From: CAIRDP01 sp037138335
Lineage (GTDB): Bacteria > Bacteroidota > Bacteroidia > Bacteroidales > FEN-979
DNA length: 64,000 nucleotides
Reading direction: 5' to 3'
Assembly: GCA_037138335.1 (NCBI GenBank)
Contig: JBAXIO010000021.1
Coordinates: 1-64,000, forward strand
Part shown: in pieces, positions 36,563 through 45,600 of the stretch
Layout: the number at the start of each line of letters is the position of its first letter
Numbering within the stretch: the stretch's first letter is position 1
The notes under the pieces: model-generated
Told to the model about the DNA's origin: nothing
The model's database searches: none
What the model saw: only the letters and a program-made list of their open reading frames with translations
Position numbers and translations under genes: made by a program

Positions 36563-39500
36563 ATGGCGAACGACGAACGCCCCTTGAACGAACGCCTCTC
36601 AGGTCTGAGCCCTGCACAGCTCAAAGCTCTGCTCAGGAAAGGTATTGAGGGCTCCGCCCCAAGGCCCGGAAAGCCCGGGCTTATGCCGCGCATGCCCGGG
36701 GGCACATACCCTCTCTCAAAAGCCCAGGAGAGGATGTGGTTCCTGAACATGCTCTCGGGAGGAGAGGCAATTTACAATAACCCTGCTGCCTTGCGTGTCA
36801 AAGGCTTATCCCCCCTGAATATTTCCACCCTCACCGCCAGCCTTGAAATGCTGATGGCCAGGCACGAAATCCTCAGGACCACCTTCATGATTGAAAACGG
36901 TTCACCGGTCCAGGTTATCCACCCCGAAGGCAAAGCCTTCATCCGGTACGTCGATCTTCGCGGGATGCCATCCGCAGAAAGGGAAAAAAAGGCAACGGAA
37001 GAAGCGCTTGCACACGGAAAAACATTCATCCCCCTCGACAGCCTGCCGCTGTTGCGTTTTACTGTGCTGCATCTGCAGGACCTTGAATACATGCTGCTCA
37101 TCAACCCCCACCACATCATTTCCGACGGATGGTCGAACGCCCTGTTCGCGAAGGAACTCAGCATGACCTATGCCAGCCTTGAATCCGGTGAAGCACCACC
37201 CTTTCCCGTGCCGGAATACCAATACGTCGATTTTGTAAAATGGGAGAAGGAATGGATGGCCTCCGAAGCAAGCAGGGGGCAGATGGATTTCTGGAAGGCC
37301 CAGCTGGCCGGCCTGCCGGAGCCTCTGAAGCTTCCCCTTGATTTTCCCCGCCCCCCGGTCATGAGCTACAGGGGAAACAGGGAGTTCAGCCTCATCGGCA
37401 GCGTGGAAGCCGACCTGCTCAGGAATTTCTGCCAAAAGAACAATATCACGATGTTTCACCTGCTTTTCGGGGCCTTCTCATTGCTGATGTCAAAATACAG
37501 CGGACAAGATGATATCATCGTGGGCATGCCCGTGGCCAGGCGAAACCAGCTCTGGTTCCAGAATACCATGGGCCTGTTCATCAACACCCTTCCGCTGAGG
37601 GTCAGGATAGATGAAACCATCCCTGCAATGGAATTCCTGCAATACATCAAATCCTATTCCCAGCAGGCCATGCTGAGGCAGGAGCTTCCCTTTGAGAAGC
37701 TGATCGAAGAAGTTAACCCTGACCGCAACCTGGGCAGCAACCCGGTGTTCCAGGTCCATTTCGTCTACCAGAACATCCCTTCCCTATACAGTGTGAAGGG
37801 GATGGAGGTTAAGCCTGAGAATATCGACTATTCCTTCTCGAAGTTTGACCTGAACTTCTGGGTCGAGGAGGCCAACCGGGAATTGATACTGTCGGCTACA
37901 TATCCTTCCGACATTTTCCTGCCGGAGACCGTATCGCAGATCATAAGCAATTACTGGCGGCTGCTTGGATCCATTACTTCCGCCCCGGGAGAATGCTGCG
38001 GGAAGCTAAGTGTTTTCCACGAAGACCAGCTTTCGTCCTTTGAAGGCCCGCACAGGGATTTCGGCTTCAGCGGGGGCAATCCCTGGCTCACGGCTTTTGA
38101 TTCATGCGTAAAGAAATTCCCGGGGAATATGGCTGTAAGGGATGTTTCAGGATCCCTGACCTATGCCGGGCTTGATGAGGAATCCGGTCTTCTGGCCCAT
38201 CAGCTCAGGGAAGCAGGTGTAAGGAAGGGTGACCTTTTAGGGCTGCTCATGCCCCGAGACCTTTCCCTGGTGACAGCCATCATCTCCATATTCAAATGCG
38301 GGGCTGCCTACGTCCCCATGGATTCCGCATTTCCGGCTGAAAGGCTGGAATTCATGGCAAGGGACGCGGGTTTAAAAGGGATACTGAAGAAGGATGGTTT
38401 CAAGCGGCGTAAATATCTTCCGGAAACACGGGCCATCCTGCGCCCTGATGACCTGGCTTATCTCATTTATACTTCGGGCACCACGGGGGTCCCTAAAGGC
38501 GTTTGCGTGGGCAATGAACAGCTCTATAATTACTCCATGGCGGTATGGGAAAGAATGAAACTCGGTCCGGGAGATTCCTGCGCCACCATTTCTTCCATCG
38601 CCTTCGACCTGGGCAACACTTCCATTTTCCCGCCCCTGCTTCATGGAGCCGGGGTCGTGGTAGTGCCCGAAGAATATTCCACTGATGCTTCCCTGCTTGC
38701 AGGCTGGTTTGCAGTACATCCCGTCGACTGCCTCAAGATCGTTCCTTCTCATCTTTTAAGTTTGCTTTCTTCATTGAAGGCGGATTCCATCCTCCCGAAA
38801 AAACTTCTGGTTACCGGCGGTGAGAAATGCACAGATTCTCTTGCCGCCAGGGTAAGGTCCCTTTCTCCGGCACTGAGGATCATCAACCATTACGGCCCCA
38901 CCGAGGCAACCGTGGGAGCACTTACCTGGGAGCTGCCTTCCGGGACTGCGCCTGCATCTCCGGCAAACAGGGATGCTTTCCCCATAGGCTTTCCACTACC
39001 CAATACCAGGGTATATATCACAGACCGCGGGATGAACCTTCTTCCCAAAGGAGCGGAAGGGGAGATCATACTGGGAGGCAGGCAGATCGCATACGGTTAC
39101 CTTGACCGGCCGGATCTGAGCCGCGAGAAATTTACCGAAGACCCACGGCACCCGGGGGAGACGCTGTACCATACGGGCGACCTCGGGAAGATGGCCGGTG
39201 ACGGATCTGTCATATTCCTCGGAAGGAAAGACGACCAGGTCAAAGTAAGAGGCTACAGGGTTGAAATGAGGGAGGTGGAGCAAACGATGGAACAGCATCC
39301 TTCAATCAGCAGGGCGGTCGTTGTTTTGACTGACGGACAGGACCTGCTGAGCACCCTGAATGCTGCGGTCATACTTGCGGATGATGTTTCTTTTGACGAA
39401 TCCGCCTACCGGAACTGGCTGGCACAGCGGCTGCCGTCATACATGATTACTTCTTCGATATGTGTGGTCGGAAGCCTGCCCCTTACCCCGAACGGGAAGA

Positions 39501-40669
39501 CCGACCTGAAGCAGCTCAGGGCCTTGTTCAGGGGGGAAGCCGGTAGCGGATCCGCATCCAAGGCTCCAAGGGATATCACCGAACTAAAGCTGCTGCAGAT
39601 ATTCGGAGAAGTGCTGGGAAAGGGTTCTTTCGGGATCACCGATTCTTTCTTCGACCTGGGGGGGCATTCACTGCTTGCCATCCGTTTGTTTTCGGGAATA
39701 GAAAAGGAATTCGGGATCCATCTACCTCTTGCCGCCCTGTTCAGCAGGAGCAGCGTCAAAGCCCTGGCGGAGGCTGTCAGGAACGAGGGATTTACCTTGA
39801 AGGAAAGTTCGCTGGTAAACATCAGGCCGGGGGAGGGAGTGAAAAAACTGTACCTCGTGCATCCTGCGGGGGGCAATGTGCTTTGTTATTTTGAGCTGGC
39901 GAAGCAGCTCCCCGCATGGATCTCCGTTTACGGTTTGCAGGCCTCGGGACTCGCAGGAAAGACCGTCGACAGCGTGTCGGACATGGCACGTATATACCTG
40001 GAAGAAATTGGGCAGGGCGTCGAAGCAGCTGACATGATTTTCGGGGGCTGGTCCATGGGGGCGCTGGTTGCCTTTGAAATGGCCAGGCAGGTGAAACAGA
40101 ACACAGGCATCAGCCCAGGCCTGATGATCATCGACCAGCTTGCTCCTTCAGATACGGCGGGCTCCATTCCAATGGAAAAAGCCGATCCGGTCAGCAGGAT
40201 GCTCGCCTTTGCCGGGAAAGTAGCCCACCTGGTCGGCAAGCCCCTTGGAATCACTGAAGCCGACCTGAGAGGTAAAGATCCTGTGGAGCAATCCGGGGTG
40301 TTTCTTGATGTCTTCATCCGGGTTGGCCTGGTCCCGGAAGACATGAAAGTAAGCCAGTTCCACGGTTACCTGGATACCATGATCCACCATAATGAGATAA
40401 CATCCGAATGCAGGCCCGGTATTTTCGAAGGGCCGGCTCTCCTGCTCAGGGCCATATACAGCCTCGAGCTGCCGGGCACTTCCAGTGATCATACAGTACG
40501 CGCCCCCGACCTGGGCTGGGGGAGATACATACCCGGGAACCTCCTTGTCAGGAACATCCCCGGGAATCATGTTTCGGTAATGGCCCGGCCCTGGGTAAAG
40601 GCAGTGGCCGGTTGCCTTGAAGAATGGTTGGGAACGGAGAACGGACATCCGCAAACAAAAACAGGATAA
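36563..40669 (+). CDS. non-ribosomal peptide synthetase, C-A-T-TE (Asp predicted, terminal)
   Basis: This 1368-residue protein adds the last residue and releases the product. An N-terminal helix (LSGLSPAQLKALLRK, about residues 10-25) is a likely docking element. C (about 50-470): YPLSKAQERMWF and HHIISDG with catalytic His184. A (about 500-960): YTSGTTGVPKG, Asp682 in IAFDLGNTS, HYGPTEATVG, YHTGDLGKM, GRKDDQVKVRGYR, and Lys in LTPNGKTD. The hand-read code D-L-T-K-V-G-H-V-G-K matches the published aspartate code DLTKVGHIGK at nine of ten positions. T: Ser1036 (DLGGHSLLA). TE (about 1095-1360): Ser1164 in GGWSMGAL and a late His in GNHVSVM, the usual type I thioesterase residues. Release may be hydrolysis or cyclisation; the sequence does not decide. 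Its stop overlaps the PPTase start (TAATG). Confidence 0.93.
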   Translation: MANDERPLNERLSGLSPAQLKALLRKGIEGSAPRPGKPGLMPRMPGGTYPLSKAQERMWFLNMLSGGEAIYNNPAALRVKGLSPLNISTLTASLEMLMARHEILRTTFMIENGSPVQVIHPEGKAFIRYVDLRGMPSAEREKKATEEALAHGKTFIPLDSLPLLRFTVLHLQDLEYMLLINPHHIISDGWSNALFAKELSMTYASLESGEAPPFPVPEYQYVDFVKWEKEWMASEASRGQMDFWKAQLAGLPEPLKLPLDFPRPPVMSYRGNREFSLIGSVEADLLRNFCQKNNITMFHLLFGAFSLLMSKYSGQDDIIVGMPVARRNQLWFQNTMGLFINTLPLRVRIDETIPAMEFLQYIKSYSQQAMLRQELPFEKLIEEVNPDRNLGSNPVFQVHFVYQNIPSLYSVKGMEVKPENIDYSFSKFDLNFWVEEANRELILSATYPSDIFLPETVSQIISNYWRLLGSITSAPGECCGKLSVFHEDQLSSFEGPHRDFGFSGGNPWLTAFDSCVKKFPGNMAVRDVSGSLTYAGLDEESGLLAHQLREAGVRKGDLLGLLMPRDLSLVTAIISIFKCGAAYVPMDSAFPAERLEFMARDAGLKGILKKDGFKRRKYLPETRAILRPDDLAYLIYTSGTTGVPKGVCVGNEQLYNYSMAVWERMKLGPGDSCATISSIAFDLGNTSIFPPLLHGAGVVVVPEEYSTDASLLAGWFAVHPVDCLKIVPSHLLSLLSSLKADSILPKKLLVTGGEKCTDSLAARVRSLSPALRIINHYGPTEATVGALTWELPSGTAPASPANRDAFPIGFPLPNTRVYITDRGMNLLPKGAEGEIILGGRQIAYGYLDRPDLSREKFTEDPRHPGETLYHTGDLGKMAGDGSVIFLGRKDDQVKVRGYRVEMREVEQTMEQHPSISRAVVVLTDGQDLLSTLNAAVILADDVSFDESAYRNWLAQRLPSYMITSSICVVGSLPLTPNGKTDLKQLRALFRGEAGSGSASKAPRDITELKLLQIFGEVLGKGSFGITDSFFDLGGHSLLAIRLFSGIEKEFGIHLPLAALFSRSSVKALAEAVRNEGFTLKESSLVNIRPGEGVKKLYLVHPAGGNVLCYFELAKQLPAWISVYGLQASGLAGKTVDSVSDMARIYLEEIGQGVEAADMIFGGWSMGALVAFEMARQVKQNTGISPGLMIIDQLAPSDTAGSIPMEKADPVSRMLAFAGKVAHLVGKPLGITEADLRGKDPVEQSGVFLDVFIRVGLVPEDMKVSQFHGYLDTMIHHNEITSECRPGIFEGPALLLRAIYSLELPGTSSDHTVRAPDLGWGRYIPGNLLVRNIPGNHVSVMARPWVKAVAGCLEEWLGTENGHPQTKTG

Positions 40670-41442
40670 TGAAATTGCCGCACGGTTCCTTCCTTTCATC
40701 GGCCCGTATCGGGACCAGTGATGAACTGCAGTTTGCAGGGATGGCAATTTTGCCCATCATGCAGGGCATGCCGGCAGGCGAGGAATTGACCGAACTCCTT
40801 CACACTGAGGAAAAGGAAAGGGCTGCCGCTTTCGCCTCGGAATCGCGCAGGACTTCCTTTATTTACGGCAGGATAGCGGCAAAGCTGGCTATTCTGGAGG
40901 TATTCCCCGAAGCTGTTGCTCAGGAGATCAATATAGTGAACGGCGCTATAGGAGAGCCTGTCATTGAATGGCCCGGGCATGAATATTCCGTTTCGATTTC
41001 TCATTCAGAACATCATAGTGCCGGCCTGGTGTTTCCCACCGGCTTGCTGATGGGGATCGACATTGAAACGCCGGAAGAAAAGAACCGCAGCATAATACCA
41101 TCCATCTTAAGCCCGGATGAAATGGAACTGGTAAAAGCTGCTAATAATTCGATTGAGTTCCTGCATCTGCTCTGGACGGCAAAAGAGGCAGCCGGAAAGG
41201 CAAACGGGTTTGGATTCAGGCTCCCGGCAGAGAAGTATGAAATTGAAACTGAAGTTTCAGTTAACCACGATGGCATTCGCTATTTTCTGAGCCGTTTCAA
41301 ACATTTAAACGGAGTGGATGCCATTACACGAAATCTCGGCGGGGCTGTTCTGTCGGTTGCTTTTCCAACTGGGCACTATTTCCAGGATCAGGTTATAAGG
41401 CTTTTAAGTATGCAACCAATGGAAAAGGACCCGGTTTTTTAA
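40669..41442 (+). CDS. Sfp-type 4'-phosphopantetheinyl transferase
   Basis: This 257-residue enzyme moves phosphopantetheine from coenzyme A to the Ser of carrier domains, and so activates the four T/ACP domains of this cluster. ATG 40669 shares one base with the NRPS stop (TAATG), which implies translational coupling; an upstream in-frame ATG at 40624 lies inside the NRPS gene and is not preferred. The signature blocks are present: SISHSEHHSAGLVF, LLMGIDIETPEEK (GxDIE, the Mg-binding Asp and Glu), and LLWTAKEAAGKANGFGF (WxxKEAxxK). The length and layout match the Sfp/Gsp class rather than the short AcpS class. Its presence at the end of the operon supports a self-sufficient biosynthetic unit. 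Confidence 0.92.
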   Translation: MKLPHGSFLSSARIGTSDELQFAGMAILPIMQGMPAGEELTELLHTEEKERAAAFASESRRTSFIYGRIAAKLAILEVFPEAVAQEINIVNGAIGEPVIEWPGHEYSVSISHSEHHSAGLVFPTGLLMGIDIETPEEKNRSIIPSILSPDEMELVKAANNSIEFLHLLWTAKEAAGKANGFGFRLPAEKYEIETEVSVNHDGIRYFLSRFKHLNGVDAITRNLGGAVLSVAFPTGHYFQDQVIRLLSMQPMEKDPVF

Positions 41443-41454
41443 CCATTAAAAGGA

Positions 41455-42288
41455 ATGTCTATGAAACTGGAAGATTTGATTAAACCGGCTTCCTCCTGCG
41501 ACAGTGCGGGCATTATGCCATTACTCTTTGTAGGGCACGGCAGCCCGATGAATGCGATAGAGGACAATGTCTTCTCCCGGAAGTGGACCGAAATCGGCAA
41601 AACGCTTCCAAAGCCTAAAGCGATTTTATCCGTTTCGGCTCATTGGGAGACGAAAGGGGTGCATGTAACAGCTATGAAACATCCGAAAACCATCCATGAT
41701 TTTGGGGGATTTCCAAAGGAATTATATGAAGTTGAGTATCCTGCGGAAGGAAGCCCGGAGCTGGCTTCCGAAACCGCGGATCTTCTTCGCCCTGCAGAGG
41801 TGTTGTCCGACCAAAACTGGGGGCTTGACCATGGCAGCTGGAGTGTGCTTAAACGGATGTACCCCATGGCCGATGTCCCGGTATTCCAGCTGAGCCTGGA
41901 TTATTCGCGTTCCCCTGAATCGCACTACCTGCTTGCAAAGGAACTGGCGCCCCTTCGCGAAAAAGGGGTGCTGATCCTCGGAAGCGGGAACCTGGTGCAT
42001 AACCTCAGGATGGTTGCATGGGACAAGCTAAACGAACCAGGGTATGGTTACGACTGGGCGCTGGAGGCCGATGGGAAAATGAAACAACTTATTCTTGCAG
42101 GCAACCATAAGGCCCTGATCGATTTTCGTTCACAGGGCAGGGCTTTCGATCTGGCCATCCCAACTCCGGAACATTTTCTACCCCTGCTGTATATCCTGGG
42201 GCTGAAGAAAGATCATGAGCAGATCGAATTCTTCAATGAGCAGGCAGTTGCAGGTTCGCTAACCATGACCTCGCTGAGGATAGGCTGA
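41455..42288 (+). CDS. ygiD: DODA-type extradiol dioxygenase family protein (YgiD-like)
   Basis: This 277-residue protein belongs to the class III (LigB-like) extradiol dioxygenase family, which includes bacterial YgiD and plant DOPA dioxygenases; these open catechol rings next to the diol. The metal-site histidines lie in VGHGSPMNAIEDN, SAHWETKGVH, WGLDHGSWSVLKRMYP and GNLVHNLRMV, and IPTPEHFLPLLYILG near the C-terminus is typical. ATG 41455 or ATG 41461 may be the start. It begins 12 bases after the PPTase stop, so it is in the same transcript. It may tailor a catechol-bearing product or starter, or may be a passenger gene; YgiD-like genes are also found outside any cluster. A small stem (ACCTGG/CCAGGT, 42289-42303) without a T-run follows the stop. 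Confidence 0.8.
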   Translation: MSMKLEDLIKPASSCDSAGIMPLLFVGHGSPMNAIEDNVFSRKWTEIGKTLPKPKAILSVSAHWETKGVHVTAMKHPKTIHDFGGFPKELYEVEYPAEGSPELASETADLLRPAEVLSDQNWGLDHGSWSVLKRMYPMADVPVFQLSLDYSRSPESHYLLAKELAPLREKGVLILGSGNLVHNLRMVAWDKLNEPGYGYDWALEADGKMKQLILAGNHKALIDFRSQGRAFDLAIPTPEHFLPLLYILGLKKDHEQIEFFNEQAVAGSLTMTSLRIG

Positions 42289-42696
42289 ACCTGGGGTCCA
42301 GGTCAATTTCCTCCCAACCCGATACCCCACCCGGCCCTCCCGTCATAATAATAGTTAAATATGACGAACTGCTACAGGACGAGGCAGTTAGTCGTGAATA
42401 AACAAATTCGACAAAAAAAATCCTGATCCTTTCATTAGGGTTTACCCTAACACATTTATAGACCTACCCGACACCATTTTCAGAGTTTACCCCCTAGTAA
42501 TTCAGAATTTATCAAGTTACATTTGTTATTGGGGTAAAAGCTTTTAATTCCTCCTTTTAATTGATCCTTTAACCCTGGTGGCAAGCGCATCATTTACCCA
42601 AAGCGTAAGCAAAAACATGATATACATCCCGGTAAATATTGGTTGATAATTGATGTGTAAGGCCTTTCGAACTCGGGCCATTTAAATTCAGCAAAT
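42289..42696 (+). promoter_or_regulatory. intergenic region with palindrome and repeated TTTACCC motifs
   Basis: The 408 bases between the biosynthetic operon and the next surface-protein gene hold no credible gene. A 16-base palindrome, TTAGGGT-TT-ACCCTAA, lies at 42435-42450. The TTTACCC motif recurs at 42441, 42486 and 42593, and in inverted form (GGGGTAAA) at 42531-42538. The 42486 and 42531 copies form 8-base arms 37 bases apart. This could be an operator for the downstream surface protein or a transcript-end structure. No clear TTG-N19-TAnnTTTG promoter was found. Confidence 0.35.
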
Positions 42697-45600
42697 ATGA
42701 AAAAGAGATTTTTAATAGGATTGATTTTCCTGTTAAGCATGACACTGGCATCTCATGCCCAGGTAAGCCTCACGGCCACTTTAGGAACCACCACAGGAAG
42801 CTACTAGACTTTGGGGGCGGCATTTGCCAAAATCAATGACGGAACGCATAGGGGAGTCATCACGATCACCCTGACAGCGAGTACCACCGAAGGCACTTCG
42901 GCGGTGCTTAATGCCAGCGGTTCGGGAAGCGCCATTTACACTTCGGTAAGCATTTATCCCACAACCAGCTGGCTGACCATCAGCGGGAACCTGGGCAGTC
43001 CTGTCATTGATTTTAACGGCGCGGATAATGTTACTATAGATGGTAGGCTAAATCAGTCTGGCAGTACGGTTGACCTAACTATCAGCAATACTAGTACATC
43101 TTCAGGTGCTAATACAAGTACAATTCGCTTCATCAATGATGCCACAAACAACACTGTAAAATACTGCACGATTAAAGGATCAACAACACGGTCAGATGCC
43201 GGGATAATTTACTTTACTACTGGAACCTCTGGAAACAGTAACAATATCATCGATCATAATAACATTACCAATGCGGGTTCCAACAGGCCACTAAATACCA
43301 TCTACTCTAATGGCAGCAGCACTGCTGCTTCAAACAAATCAAATATAATAAGCAATAATAACATTTATGATTTTTTCAGTAGTTCGGGCAGTAATTCCTG
43401 GTGTATTATGCTGGGTTCGACACCGATCAGTGATGGTTATAATTCGGACTGGTCCATAACGGGGAATAGTTTTTATGAGACTACAAATTTTACTCCCAGT
43501 TCTGGTGGTGAGTACAGGATTATTTCTATTACTTCAAAAGCCGGTAGTCCGGAAGGCGATAATTTCACCATCTCAAATAACTATATAGGAGGAAGCGGCC
43601 CCGGATGTACCGGCACATTTGTAAAAAATAAAGGGACTTCACGATATTTCTACGCGATGCAACTGCATTTAGGAACAACGCATGCAACCAGTATTCAGGG
43701 AAATGTCATAAAAAACATGAAATTTCTGAATGATGGGGCGGTCGACTGGTGGGGGATATATGTCGATATGGGAACTGTCAATATTGGAACAACCTCAGGC
43801 AATTACATAGGATCTGCCAGTGATACAGGATCGATTTTTTATTCTTGCAATGGTGCCGGAGCACGTTTTCTTGCATTCCATCTTCAAGGTGATGCAACCA
43901 ATTGTCAGAACAACGTCATCGGATCCATTACAGTGGCAAATCAAAATTCGGCGAATAATACGGATTTCTGGGGAATTCATTGTCAGCACAGATCCAGTTC
44001 GAATGTAATCAGCAATAATACCATTGGCAGCGCTACTGTGGCCAACAGCATCAAGGCGCTCTCGGCTTCTACCAGCAGCGCCCAGACGGTTGTCGGAATC
44101 TATGAGCAAGACAATCAACCTATTACGTTAAACAATAACACAATAGCCAATCTTACTAACGGAACCACCAATACTACTGCTGCGACTCAAGGGAAAATTT
44201 ACGGGATTTATGCACCTGCAGGTCAGTATTCCATGACAGGAAATACAGTTCATGACCTGACCATAGCAAATGCAAACAATCTGTCAGGACCTGATGGAAA
44301 CAATAACTCTTTATCGGCCGGTGGAATAGTCATGTCATCAACCTGGGGTCTCAGTCAGACAATCACTGGAAACACGGTTTACAATATCTCCAATACGTAT
44401 TCTTCCTTTACCGGCCATGTTGTGGGGTTATATTATAATGGAGGTGGCACCGCCAGCACCGTTTCAGGCAATTTTGTATACGGACTGACTGTTAACAGCA
44501 GTTCTGCAACCATTAGCGGCATTAGAATTACCCAGGGGAATTCGACATTTTCGAACAATATTGTTACCCTGGGTGGCAATACTACAACGAATTTTTACGG
44601 GATCTATGATGCGGGATCATCAGGAACCAGCAACATTTATTTCAATACCGTTTATCTCGGCGGATCTCCCACTTCCGGTTCACTGAACAGCGCGTGCTTG
44701 TATAATGCCGCCAATAGCAATAGCAGGAATTACAGGAATAACATTTTCGATAATGCCCGGTCTAATAATGGAGCATCAGGTAAACATTATGCATTATATT
44801 TTGTAAACACGGGTAATACCCTTACCTGTGATTACAATAATTATTATGTGTCGGGAACCGGTGGAATGCTGGGTTATTATGGAGGAGATAAAAGCTCAAT
44901 GACTATTGTTACAGGCCAGGATGTCAACAGCAGTGCCACTCTGCCTGGTTTTCAAAATCCAGGGGGTATATCGGCAACAAGCTATATCCCTTCAGCCATT
45001 CTTCCAGCGGCGACAGGGACCGGGATCGGGACTGATTTTGCTGGATCTACACGTTCAGGATCTCCAGAAATGGGCGCTTATGAAAGGGATGCTACAGTTA
45101 CATGGACAGGTGGTACCTCAACGAATTGGAATACAGGGTCCAATTGGAACTCTGGTGCGGTACCCACTTCAGGTCTCAATATTAATATTGGAACAGGCAC
45201 ATATCAGCCCCATATAACCCAGGATATCGGCAGTCCGACGACATGTAATAATCTCACTATCCAGTCGGGATGCGTACTCACCATTGATGCCGGCAAGGCT
45301 CTGACCGTGAACGGCACGCTGACAAATTCTGCAGGAAACAGCGGATTGTTAATAAATAGCGATGTCAGCGGAACGGGTTCATTACTTCAAAGTTCATCCT
45401 CAGTGGGTGCAACCATTCAACGATATGTCCCTGGGAATACCTCTCTCACGGCAAATGTATACCATTTAGTTTCAATTCCCGTGTCATATGTCAGCCCAAC
45501 TTCCAACCTGTTCCTGGGATCTTATCTTTATAAAATGGATCCTACGGTATTAAACTCGTCTAATAATTACGGTGACTGGATCAATCTGGGTACTTCAACT

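Noticed and set aside
42342..42365. GTCATA/TATGAC hairpin as terminator of the biosynthetic operon
   Set aside because: Only six pairs with a 12-base A/T-rich loop and no T-run; too weak to call.
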